A DNA stretch of 64,000 nucleotides. Source: Anoplolepis gracilipes (Eukaryota; Arthropoda; Insecta; Hymenoptera; Formicidae). The position numbers and the translations under genes were made by a program. The stretch covers positions 11,238,572 through 11,302,571 of the forward strand of contig NC_132980.1 in NCBI RefSeq assembly GCF_047496725.1, written 5' to 3'. Positions 13,855-27,092 of this stretch are shown one piece after another (positions within the stretch are counted from its first letter, which is position 1; each line of letters begins with the position of its first letter). The notes under the pieces are model-generated. The model did not search any database. It was not told the origin of the DNA and saw only the letters and a list, made by a program, of their open reading frames with translations.

Positions 13855-16800
13855 GATGCCGGCCGGCAAACAACCGTCGGGGCCGGCGTTTCTCAGCCGC
13901 CTATATTTCGACATATGTAGTACGTATTCGTAATGTTAAACCTATAATGATTTGCCTAACGAAGGAAGAATCTCACAGAGAGCCGTTTATTTATCCTTTG
14001 CGCCTGACCCGTACTTGTACATGTGACTCTCCGCGATTATTCGCGTGTACGCGATCTGAGTAATGCAATATTTACACGAAGATGATTCACGTGCGTGTAC
14101 TCTCTCTTTTAAAGGGAGCTATCGCGATCTGCGCAATTCGTCGGTATATCGATAAAAACGTTCAATGAAAACAACGTTTGTTTGAAAGCCAAGCTATCGT
14201 CAACAAGAAATGCCTTTGTAAGCACGAATGCAAAAAATACATTTGCAGGATAATAATAAGTTTAATAATAAACGTAAAAAAAACATCAGTTGAAAAAAAA
14301 ACAAACATTTCTTGCAGCACTGTTAATGAAGTTTGAATGTATCATTGGACATGTGTGCTTACTCGCGGTATATCTAATTTTTTCAAGAACGAATTATACG
14401 ATTTCTTTCTCAATGATTTACAAGCTGATATAAACAGTCATCAGTCAATTTATATTCCCTTGCTTATATTAAAGGAATAGAAAATATTTGTGACATTATG
14501 TAATTACGAATTAAATCGTACCTTCGTAAAAAAATTATTTCCCGCCATCTTGAACAGATTAATTTCGATTGCGTTAACGAATTCTAAATTAGACGTAATT
14601 TCTTGCGAGCGTGGCAAGGAAAGATAAAACACACTGAGAGGAGTTTTTTTTTCTTTTTCTTTTTTTACGAGCGCGCTTAAAGTTTGCCACGAGTGAAAAG
14701 AAAAATGCTTCTCTCTGGCTCATCCTTTTCTTCCCCCTCGATTCTTATTCTCTTCCCAGACATCTTCCTCCCTTTCTCTCGAATTTTAAGAACCTGACGA
14801 CCTTGAGACTCCCACGCGTCGAAAATACGCTCCAGCAAGAATCGCAGCGGACTTATTTAATCGCGAATCGACGACGATAAAAAGGACGAGAGAAATATTG
14901 AGTAGACACAATGAGCGAGCGAGCGAGATTTTTTTTTTTTCCCGCGTCGTAAAATCGCGCCGACAGCCTTTGGCTTCGATCTTCGCATCGATATTCGCCA
15001 GCGATGAAGTGAAATACACATTTTCACGTCTCGATTAAATATCGCCGGCCCGACGCGCAAATACATTTTTAACGAGACACACACATATTATCCGAGAAAG
15101 AAACGGAGCGTGTACGGAGTGTATCAGAATATTTATCAAGTTCTAGATTGTCATAATACACATGAATAATAATTTCAGTAACGTTCACCTAAATCCGCAG
15201 ACGTATAAAAAAAAAAAAAAAAAAAAAAAAAACAAAGTCGGTCGCAGTAAGTGATTATGTAATAGAAGTAATTAATTAAATGAAGATGATTTAATTACGC
15301 ATTTGTACCGAATGCTGATGAATCTTCCGATTGTACATGCGTATATCGATAGCGATCTTTGTAGTCGTGTAATGTATGTACGACTTAATTTATTGCGACT
15401 TTACTCGTACCGGCAGAAGGAAGGGGTGGAGGGGGGGGGGCAGCGGAAGATTGAATTGTGCAAAGAATTTTGTCAGCAAATATTCCGGCTACCGATATTC
15501 GGACAATAGATTACGCAGCTGCTTTTCTAGAACATTGTTTGGTATTCTAAAGCGAATTGACATAAGAAGAAGAGAATAATGTCAAAAATTACGAAACCGT
15601 ATTAAATAATCATCGAGCAAAAACAGCAGCACAAGTAGCTGGTTGCGTGTTGACGTAAAAAAACCAGTTTGAAAAAAACCACCAATGATGACAATACGTG
15701 TATACTTCCTTTTATATATTTTTCTTCTTTCTTTATTCTCCGTAAACGATACAGAGTTCTTCTCTTCCTTTATTGAGAAGCGAATGAATGAGTCACGAAG
15801 AGAGAAAAATCGCCCAAGAAGAAAGGATTACTCGCTTACTAAAGAGTTTTTTTACGTTCGCTGCTTACAATAGGATCGTCGCTATTAGTGGACAAGTCTG
15901 CATTAACATGCGGACTGGAATAGATAATTGCTGTTAGTTTTCCACGATGCTATGGCGAGAGTGAAATGGGTGAAGATATTATTTTGATCGATTAAGAGTA
16001 TTGTTTGCCATCGTTCTTTTATCAAAGTGCACCATGTGAGAGATAAACATGATAATGGTCTGTCTCGATTAAAAGCGAGGTACCCTGGCTTTTGTTTTTC
16101 ATTTTCTTTTTTTAACTCGAGATGAATTAACGTTTTACATAAGATAAGTGAAAGAAAAATATGAATTAAATGAACGATCGATAATATGCGACGTGAATTA
16201 AGAAATAATAAAAATACAGTATTATTTTAATCTCTCTCTCCATTATAGTACGCAAAGTATGATTTATCAAGCATTCGTTTTGACTGGCGAAAGGGTTCGC
16301 GAAAGAGGGGCAATGAACTCGATTGATCTGAGATCATTTTTTTCCGTTGCTCTAAATCTCGACCAAGTCTCGAGATAAAATTATATCCGCGAGAGACAAC
16401 GCGTCGATTTTGATGCAGAAACTTTTATATCAATTCTATTTCCCATTTTTATCTTGATAATAATATTCAAATTTTTATCCTCATATCCTCATGTCAATTT
16501 TCATTATTTCTTTTAGATAACTAATTAATCTCAATTTCTTGGATTCGCAAATAAACGTTTTTATCTTTTTTCTGTAAGATAACACAGAGATCACAAGCAA
16601 TCAGCCGATTCGAAAGCTCGTGAAGTGCGACTGTCATTAGCGGGGACAATTAATTTCCGAAGATAGAGATGAGATTGCGGACGCGCGAACGTTATTATTT
16701 TTATCCACTTATAAAAGAGATTATGCGCATCCTCATTCCCGTTTTCTCGCGTATCGATTCGCGAGGAGAGAGAGAAGAAAAAAAGCACGCGTCGCGCGTA

Positions 16801-19800
16801 GGCTTTAGGTCAAAGGTAGCGTCGTATAATCGGGCGTGTAAAAATGAATCCGCGAGATTTATATATATGAGAGAGGAATTCTCTCAGGGTGCAATCAACC
16901 TGCGCGCAGAGGTACTTCGTTCTGTGTTACGCCACGCGGAAAGCCTTGACTTTATTGTATGCCGCGCGACAACGCACACCGCAACACGCCAATTCCTTTC
17001 CCTTTTTACAGCGCGCGTTGCCGTTCGTTGCGCTTGTGCTGCTTTTTTTTTTTTTTTTTTTTTGCAAACGAATGCTTTTTTGTCGGGACAGGCTGGCGAT
17101 TATTATTATTATTATTCACTAGAACCACACGATGTTGAAATTTATTTGATTTGATTTTTATCTTATTTTTTTCTCTATTTTTAATTTTGATTATTTTTAA
17201 TAATTAAATTTAATATTTAAATATGATTTGGTACAAATGTAATTAAATTATCCAAGAAATAAGTTATTAAAAATAGAAAATGTAATTATAAAATTAAAAT
17301 TTGAAAAGTAAATTTTTGTGAGAAATATATCATGGAATGAATGAAAAATAAAATTCCACAAAATATTGATTCCAATGAAATGCGATTAAGTTGAAATATG
17401 AAAAATAAAACAACACGGGATATTGTACACACATAGTAGGCATTTTTCTCTGTGCACGTTTTCAAGTTTACAATTGTAAATTTCTCAGCGAGTATCGCCG
17501 ACCGCGATTAGATACAACGACGCGTAGTATAACACGCTTAAATCACGCACATTTACGTTTAGTAAGTATATTATGCAACCACATTCCTGCTCTGCTCTCG
17601 CTAGCTGAACCGTCCGGCTGTGTTCGTTCATCATATTTTGTATCCAAATTTATGCAAATATTTTTCAACATACGGACCAAGATAAGATAAGATCAGTCCG
17701 ATTACTCATCGGTATATTACGGTGTGTTGCAAACTTTCGGAGAGATTTGAATAAGCAATTTTGCGCTCTATAAATTTCAATTAAGATTTTAATATATCTG
17801 TCTCGTTTTTGAAAAATTTTTTCTCGTGTATAGATATTGGGACATTTAAATTCATTGTAGCAAAAATAAATTTTAAAATAAATAAAAATTACAACCATTT
17901 GACATTTAGTAATAATTGGCACAAATTAATAAAAAAGACATGTATCATGCGAGAAGAGGACAAAATATATTTCATATAAAAAATACGGTTTTTATAATTT
18001 ATTTAAAAAAAATGTTCACCGATCAAAAACGTGCAAACCGGAAGAATTACAAGCTTCTGTAATCTGGATAGAAGAAACGAATTGAGCACAGGATACGTTC
18101 TACATAAATTTTACAGAAATAGCACAATTTGCATCTCGCGTAGTATTCCGTGACGCAGATAAAACACACATGCGAGAATAAGACTTGACGAACAATTTAA
18201 TTTATCGAAGCAAAGGTTAAAGACTCGGACGAACGTGCTCCGACGTTGATATCGTTCGATTAAAACGCCTCGCCTGATCAAGGAGTCGTAAATTTCACAA
18301 AGTTCAAGGCCTCCGGAACGTGTTTCTAGTTTCATTCTGCCGTCCATCCCGAATTTCAATCGCGGACTTGTGAACGGGAAAATTCTGTAAACCGGAAATC
18401 CTAATTGAGTTTATATTCTCCGGACACGTGCTCGTGCGGATATATCCCTTTCCCCTTCTGTGCGTTCCGGCGAATAGTCGCCGCGGCCTTCAATCGGCCT
18501 CCCCATTTTTCGATTCGCGCGAAAATGCGCAGAAAGTCTACTCCCTACTGTAACATAAACGGCAGATATCGGTTCATTCTGACGTAGAACGATTAGCCTG
18601 ATTGTGAAATAAAAATAATGAGACTACACGTCGCGTTGTATTGTCGAAATTGATCTCGTTTCTCCGGCCAAAATAGATTCCCATTTTTTCACGTGTATTT
18701 TTTTGCATGTTTTGCTCGCTATTATCGCTATCTCTCTAGTCGAGTTAAACGAAATTCTTTGAAGTATAATGATAACAGTGGAGACGATTATACGATTGTA
18801 CATGTATACATGGTATGGGTAACAGATCGTTTTTAGCCGAGGTCAGAACGCGGTGTTTACCGCGTGATATTTATTGAAAACATTAAATTTTCTCCGAATG
18901 TGCGTGAGAATGCGTACGATCGCGTATAATTGAGGCGTGACAAATCGGAACGATTATTATACGTGCACGTAAGATGGTTACTCACGAAGCGAGAGCTCGA
19001 GCGAGAGATACATCGCAATTATCCCGACATATTTTCTGCTCCGTGAAACTTTATACTTCAACAAAGTATTTCCATTTTAATCAGGAGAATAAAAAGTTTA
19101 CGCGAGAGAGATTTTTATCATGTATAATAATCATTCTAGAGATGTTTAGCTGTCAAATTTTTTTAATCGTGAAATTTGAATGAAATAAAATTTCAATTAA
19201 ACATATTTTTTTCACTAATTGTAAGAATAAATTTATAAAAGATTATTTGTCTGCTTCTTGAAATTTTATCACTTCAACAAAGGTTTCATCCTTAATCAGG
19301 AGAATAAACAATATATAATATATATACGCGACATTTATGTCAATACTGATATTTTTAGAAATATCTATTAGATTTTTTAATTGTAAAATTTATTTACTCA
19401 TCTTTCTCTTTCAACTTTTTTTTCTGTGCTCCAACAAAAATATATTTATAACGATAAGCCGTATACCGCGTAATCTCATTGACCTTGTTGTTCACGTAAT
19501 ATCGCAATAACTGATAATATTACGATTTCGCGTGTTCGAGAGAGAAAATTATCAATCGGCGACAGAATCGTAATATTTATACGATAATGTGGATTAAATC
19601 AAGATATAATGAGTACAACATTGTATAATTGATGTCGTAGGATAAGAACAGATATCGTGGGATAAGTTTTTTTTCATTTATTTCTATCTCATCGCTTACG
19701 TTTACTTGGCTCGAAATTTTATGAATTATTTTGACAGAGAGTCCGACTTTGAATCATTCGTGATGGGAAACACATTGTAGATGCTTCATAAGTCTTCCTT

Positions 19801-22071
19801 GTACAGGTTTTGTTACGTAATATTTGTGCTGTTACCTAATGTGTTTTCAAACAAGAAAAAATGGAAATATTTTAGATATACTATATCAGTATATTTGGTT
19901 TAAACGTTAATACGCAGTTATTTTTTTAAAAATGTTTTTTAACTAACAGAAATATAAAAATATTTTCGCGAATAAAAATTGTTTTGCTTTAAAAGATATG
20001 TGTAACTTAAATGGAAATTTTTAATTATTTTTTTCTTCAGAGTATTTTTAATGTCAGTTTTATTATTTTTTTTTAGAGGAAGAATATATCTATTTTATTA
20101 CAGTTTTGTAAGATTTTATGGTAAATTTAATAATATGCAATTTAGTAACCATTCATGAAATATTTAAACATGTGAAAAAAACAAAATATCTCCAATAAAA
20201 TAGTATTTTTTGGTTTTTTATTTAAATTATTGCTATAAAAATGATTTTGAAAAAAAAGACATTTTAATTAAATTAAAAAATGAAGATTATTCTTTTGCGT
20301 GACCTTCATTTATATTAAACCTAAAAGGAATACACAATATTTCATGAACGATTACTGAAAATCATACTTTATATGTAGGTATATATATTACATATTATTA
20401 AATTTATCATAAAATGCTTTACAAAATTGTAATATAAATATAGAATAGTCTGAAAAACATTTTAAATTCCGTTCAAGTCATTATATAGATCGTTTAAAAC
20501 AAAACAATTTTTATTTAAAAAATTTATAACTCTATTGGTTTAAAAAAAATAAAGTCGTGTTAAAACACTTGCAACCAAACATACTGTAGATATCTTAAAT
20601 AATTACATTCTTATATACTCCAAGGAATGTCTCTGCTGCTAATTACGCTGCTTCTCATCACGAATATAATAATTTATCCGAGAAAAGTATAATTCGATGA
20701 TAATTATTCGAGATGACTTTTGCAGAATAGAAGTAGTGTCAAAAATATATTTTTCATAAATTCTTCTAACGAATAAAAGTATTTGAGGAATAATTTCAAG
20801 TAGTGGGATAAAAAAGCTATATCATCTATCTTCTTAATTTTTTGGAAATCTTAATTGTAAGAGGGTTCCCGAAGTTAATTCAATTCCGAAAAAAGAATGA
20901 ACTGTGCGAAAAATTTCTCCCATATTTTTATGTGCTTGCGTAGAAAAACCCGCTTTATCGCGTGTCGCGTGTTTACTCATATATTACCGTAAAAAGTTTG
21001 GCAGACTTGGTGAAGTCGAATGAGTCATCGCTAAACTACATAAGTAACATCATTAATGTTTTAAATGTTTTTTCTTTTTATACTCCTACGCTTTGTCTCC
21101 TTCTGATACGGTCTGAATATAAGAAATAAAATTTTATGTATTATGAGAAAATGGAATGATGAATTACTTCATTCTTAAACGTGCGACGTCGAGTGCGTGA
21201 TCTAATTTCGAGATATGCATTCGTGTACGATATTTATGTAAACGTCGGATGACAGGAAAATGATGAAAGTTTAATACGAATTACAGAGTCTCAAGGTATA
21301 CATCGTGTGGTTTATTGCGATTTAGAAAATAAGAGAAAAAGTAGGACTTAGCAAAATACAAATATTTATAACAATATATTAAATTAAGAATTGTGTATTT
21401 ATAATAATTATTTGCATCTGTTAAACGACATCTGTATAAAAATTTCCTAATTAAAACTCGTAGAACCATTTCGTAAACTTTTCCAATTGAGACAGATTTA
21501 AACGTAGAAATTAAGAGAATAGTTAGCCTACCGCATATAATTTACATTGGCAAAGCACGCGGAAACTATGAATAGACAACTGTTGTCTTGTTTTGCATCG
21601 AATGAATTGCATCAACAATCGTGACATAACGAAAACCTTACAAATGGTCAGTGAGCCTTGTCAATTATATTACACACGCTCTACATAGTACGTCTCGTAA
21701 ATATTTCAACGTTTGCTAGAGGCATTCTCTCTGGGAGATGCATATTCTTCAAAAAGAATATATTATGTTTAGATAATTGTGATATTTGTAGAAATGAATA
21801 ATGTCGAACAATAGTGCAGCTAACACTTGATATAAATTACATCTAATTTACTATTGTCTTTATAAAATAACATCAGTGTCGGTTAGTGAATATTGTCACA
21901 ATTCTCGGTCGTTCTATAATCCTACTTAATATATTTTATAAAATATTTACGAGCGTCGCAAATATAACACGCGTTAAAAGGAATCTATAGAGAATCGAAA
22001 AATGGAATATTTTTTTAATATCGTGTACTTTTATAATAATAAATATAATAGTAAATGGCATTCTAAACGTA

Positions 22072-22442
22072 ATGGCACTCTAAATAAATTGTGCGCATCT
22101 GCATGATGGCTAACAATAAGATTCAGCCTCGATAAATTATCTAAAGTAAAAAATGACGTTCTTTTATCTTTACATTTTTTATTTTTGATTCGCGAAGAAA
22201 ATTTGAAAAAAATTTATTTTTTCTACAAAATTAGATACATTTGGATTTAAAATTAAATTATGAAATATTTCATTTTTTTTAAAATAATTTCATAGAAATT
22301 CGAAAAAAGCCACTATGAACCGAAAATGACAAATGTAAGGATAAAAAATGCCCATTTTTTTATGTCATCTAATTTATCGAGGTTGAATTTTGAGGTCATT
22401 TTTATCATGATTATGCAGGCGCGCAATTACTTAGAACGCCAT
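22072..22442. mobile_element. Inverted-repeat element, 371 bp, long imperfect arms
   Basis: The left arm ATGGCACTCTAA...GCGCATCTGCAT...CCTCGATAAATTA pairs with the right arm read in reverse complement over about 75 bp. TA flanks both ends (22070-22071, 22443-22444). It is non-coding, consistent with a miniature TA-inserting transposon. Confidence 0.65.
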
Positions 22443-22877
22443 TACATTGTTTTGTTTCAATATTCTTTGCATTATTTGTTTTAATATGTTTTTCATTTTA
22501 TGGTTGAATATAAATTTTATATACATATGATAAAAAAAGGAAAAAATACCCTAATATTTCTCGATAGATTTTTTGCTCCACCTTTTCCTACTGATCATTA
22601 TAGTCAAATTCTCCGAAAAGTATGTATAAGTAATAAAAGCCACTTTTGCCGTTGTCAACAATTCAATCATCGGCGGCGCCGTGTCTCACACGCACTTTTC
22701 TCTCGCGCGAGTCATATATATATATGGGGATTTATAACTTATAACTTATACAATGTAACAGAGCGCCTGGCGTCGCGCGACGCGAATAGCATCTCGATCG
22801 CAATCATGTGACCGGCGTTATATTTGCCGAGATGGTTCACACACGAGTCACGTGTTCAACGGCTATCAATATAAATA

Positions 22878-23446
22878 GGGTAAACTCGGGTAAGATGGCC
22901 ATAATTTTTTTAAATGCAAAAAATATACTTTTATCTTTGTTATTTTTTAATAGTGTTTGACATATTATCTTCCCTGAAGCTTAAATTACGTAATATTATC
23001 GAAATTAAAAGGAAAATATTTCATAGAAATTTTGTATTATCAAATTAGTACAACATAAGCATTGACCATCTTACCCAACTTTTAAGGAAAAGATGACCAT
23101 AATATTTATAAAAAAATAGTGAAAACGAAAATAAAAATTATAGGTCGTATAACAATTTAAGTATCTTTATAATATGTCTAACGTCGACTACGATAGCCTA
23201 ACTGTCATTTATTCGACGTTGTAACAGTTTTTAGTGGACGAATGAAAAACTTTGCAGGTAGTCAAAAAGTAAAAATATAATACAAAATTCATAATATCAT
23301 TATTTCGAATAATATATGCACATAAACTACTGTAAATATCGATTATCTTTGATAATGGCTAAAAAAAGCGTACTATGTAGCGATTATTGAAAAAATTACA
23401 GCCTATGGCCATCTTTTTCGTATGGCTATCATACCCTAGTTTACCC
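22878..23446. mobile_element. GGGTAAAC-family element, copy 1 (569 bp)
   Basis: Ends GGGTAAACTCGGGTAAG and, inverted, CTAGTTTACCC, with TA on the left side; the right flank is TC, so one target copy has decayed. The internal sequence aligns with the copies at 34039-34848 and 59602-60167, for example AAGCTTAAATTACGTAATAT and AGCATTG(A/G)CCATCTT. It has no open frame for a transposase. Confidence 0.8.
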
Positions 23447-24956
23447 TCCTCGAAGCGAATCGCGGTTCGAAGGAAAAGCGACGTGAGGATTTATTTCGCG
23501 ACGAAACCTTTCTTAGCTTCAATATCCGTCGCTGTTCGACGTCTTGGGACGAGTTTATTCAATAACTTACCACGCAAAGTAGCGTACATGGCGATTACGT
23601 AATCGGTTGCTACTGATTTTTAAGTAGATAGAGAGCTCGCAACTATTTTTCTGGCTTCTTTGTCGAACTCTTTCGTGAGAATACATTTTTCTCTCACAGG
23701 ATAACTACCGCTGTATTAGGCCTTGTTCTAATGATGAAATAAAGTACACGTTTTAATGAAATAATACATATACTATACATATATAAATGAGTAATGTAAC
23801 ATATATAAATAAAATATTTAGATCATATATTTTATTACATATTCTATCATATATATATTTAAATTGCATATATTTGGGGAAATTGGAAAAAGAGTTGAGA
23901 ATGAAAAACATTTTTGACTTTACATCTGTAAGCATGCATCTTTAATTAATATAATTTTTTCTTAGCGTGAAATTTATATAGTCAGATGTCACATGTGTAT
24001 TTCTCAATTTTTTAACGCTACGCGATATTGTTTTATGAGATGCGATCAAGAAGAGAAGATCCGAAATAAGATATCATAAAGAATGTGTAAAGAGGATTTT
24101 GTCACGGAAACTGAGTGAGAAAAAGAAGATAGAAAAAGTCACATCTCCATCTTCCATGCTATATGCTCTTTAAAAATTGCAGGTGTAGGTAACACGAATA
24201 AAGCGATTTAATGAGTTTGACGAATGGTTTTTATGACATAGCGTTAACCATTATTGTGTTTTAATTACACGTATATACATGTAAGATCAGTTTAAACCGC
24301 GAGGGTTTTCATCGATCGTCCGAAATCTTGTTTATGCAACATGCCCCTCTCTCTCTCTCTCTCTTTCGATATTTATCCCTAATAAGTTATTATATATGCA
24401 CCAATTCGAATATCGAATCAGTGACGTAAGGCGATTATCATTTGCGTCAGTAAAATTGTGATGCGGAAAGCATAACGCGAAAGTTAATCATCTGTTGCGC
24501 AAAAAAGATGTAGAAAACTATCGTTAGTTCATACATACGTATTTTTTTAAAAATCCGATCGAGTCGAATCGAATCGAATCATTCCCTCGTTCGTTCAGGT
24601 CGTTGACCGTCCGGTGAAATCCATAAGGTGTGTAAACCGTGTTTCTTGGCGACTATCATTATCGAACACTGGTCATAAGCCGCTAATGGCAGTTGAAAGG
24701 TAATTGACTAGCGACATCGACGGTTAGCTCGCGTTTGCGTGATTGAAATTTCATTTCAATGCGTGTGTTTACGCGTGTGTAATACTATTGTTGGAAAACC
24801 AAGCTATATCGATTTGATTTGATCGCGACAAGATTCTTTACTTACGACACGAAGAAAGGAGGAAAGAAGCCATTATTATGCGCGAGAGAGGTAGTGTGAC
24901 ATTATCATATTTTTGTCCAGAAAGGTGCTATATTGAATGTTTGTTGAATATTTTTT

Positions 24957-27092
24957 GAAAACTTAAAAAGAAGACTTAGATATATTACAAAAATTCATAC
25001 AAATATAAGAACGAGAATTCCTTAGACGATTGGAAAATTAAAAAATAAATAATGTATTCTCTCTCTATCTCTCTTTGTGTCGCAATTGACAATAAATATT
25101 TTCCGTCGTTTTGTAATATAAGTGCTATATGTAGAAAAATTTTCTTAGAATAAGAAGTATGATTAATAAAAAATAGAAATATATTCAGTAATAATAGTTT
25201 AAATAAGATTCTATATTTGCATAAACGAGTTATATTTATTTATAGAACAATTTGCATTGTTATCTCAATTTGTAATCGATTCTATTTGCCTTTCATTTTG
25301 CTTTACAGATTTAAATATTTTAGATATATTCAGCGTATTTAATTATTAAATGCATGTATTAAAGATTCTTTAAACATTAAAAATTTATTTTCAAGACATT
25401 TATGTGGATTTTTTTTTTAATATAATACTCGAAACAATTCGAATCGAAATTAAATTGTTGAAAACTTAAAAAGAAGACTTAGATATATTACAAAAATTCA
25501 TACAAATATAAGAACGAGAATTCCTTAGACTATTGGAAAATTAAAAAATAAATAGTGTATTCTCTCTCTCTCTTTGTGTCACAATTGACAATAAATATTT
25601 TCCGTCGTTTTGTAATATAAGTGCTATATGTAGAAAAATTTTCTTAGAATAAGAAGTATGATTAATAAAAAATAGAAATATATTCAGTAATAATAGTTTA
25701 AATAAGATTCTATATTTGCATAAACGAGTTATATTTTTTTATAGAACAATTTGCATTGTTATCTCAATTTGTAATCGATTCTATTTGCCTTTCATTTTGC
25801 TTTACAGATTTAAATATTTTAGATATATTCAGCGTATTTAATTATTAAATGCATGTATTAAAGATTCTTCAAACATTAAAAATTTATTTTCAAGACATTT
25901 ATGTGGATTTTTTTTTAAATATAATACTCGAAACAATTCGAATCGAAATTAAATTGTTGAAAACTTAAAAAGAAGACTTAGATATATTACAAAAATTCAT
26001 ACAAATATAAGAACGAGAATTCCTTAGACTATTGGAAAATTAAAAAATAAATAGTGTATTCTCTCTCTCTCTTTGTGTCACAATTGACAATAAATATTTT
26101 CCGTCGTTTTGTAATATAAGTGCTATATGTAGAAAAATTTTCTTAGAATAAGAAGTATGATTAATAAAAAATAGAAATATATTCAGTAATAATAGTTTAA
26201 ATAAGATTCTATATTTGCATAAACGAGTTATATTTATTTATAGAACAATTTGCATTGTTATCTCAATTTGTAATCGATTCTATTTGCCTTTCATTTTGCT
26301 TTACAGATTTAAATATTTTAGATATATTCAGCGTATTTAATTATTAAATGCATGTATTAAAGATTCTTCAAACATTAAAAATTTATTTTCAAGACATTTA
26401 TATGGATTTTTTTTTAAATATAATACTCGAAACAATTCGAATCGAAATTAAATTGTTGAAAACTTAAAAAGAAGACTTAGATATATTACAAAAATTCATA
26501 CAAATATAAGAACGAGAATTCCTTAGACGATTGGAAAATTAAAAAATAAATAGTGTATTCTCTCTCTCTCTTTGTGTCACAATTGACAATAAATATTTTC
26601 CGTCGTTTTGTAATATAAGTGCTATATGTAGAAAAATTTTCTTAGAATAAGAAGTATGATTAATAAAAAATAGAAATATATTCAGTAATAATAGTTTAAA
26701 TAAGATTCTATATTTGCATAAACGAGTTATATTTTTTTATAGAACAATTTGCATTGTTATCTCAATTTGTAATCGATTCTATTTGCCTTTCATTTTGCTT
26801 TACAGATTTAAATATTTTAGATATATTCAGCGTATTTAATTATTAAATGCATGTATTAAAGATTCTTCAAACATTAAAAATTTATTTTCAAGACATTTAT
26901 ATGGATTTTTTTTTTTAATATAATACTCGAAACAATTCGAATCGAAATTAAATTGTTGAAAACTTAAAAAGAAGACTTAGATATATTACAAAAATTCATA
27001 CAAATTTAAAAACGAGAATTCCTTAGACGATTGGAAAATTAAAAAATAAATAATGTATTCTCTCTCTCTCTTTTTGTGTCAAAATTGACAAT
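24957..27092 (+). repeat. Tandem array of a ~500-bp unit (four full copies plus a partial one)
   Basis: Units start at 24957, 25460, 25959, 26458 and 26958, giving lengths of 503, 499, 499 and 500 bp; the fifth breaks off near 27092. Each begins GAAAACTTAAAAAGAAGAC and carries a short CT run and CCGTCGTTTTGTAATATAAG. Copies differ at only a few positions, so amplification is recent. No open frame of note is present. Confidence 0.95.

Larger units (their letters stand above)
9061..22000. other. AT-rich intergenic or intronic DNA without a recognised gene
   Basis: No open frame here has coding character or plausible splice partners. Visible items: poly-T runs (9085-9107, about 9995-10018, 13631-13660, 17042-17063), an AT microsatellite (12643-12688), a poly-A run (15207-15231), a GGGCC repeat (13834-13854) and a weak duplication (19050-19180 resembling 19268-19395, sharing CTTCAACAAAG and AATCAGGAGAATAAA). 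Confidence 0.5.
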
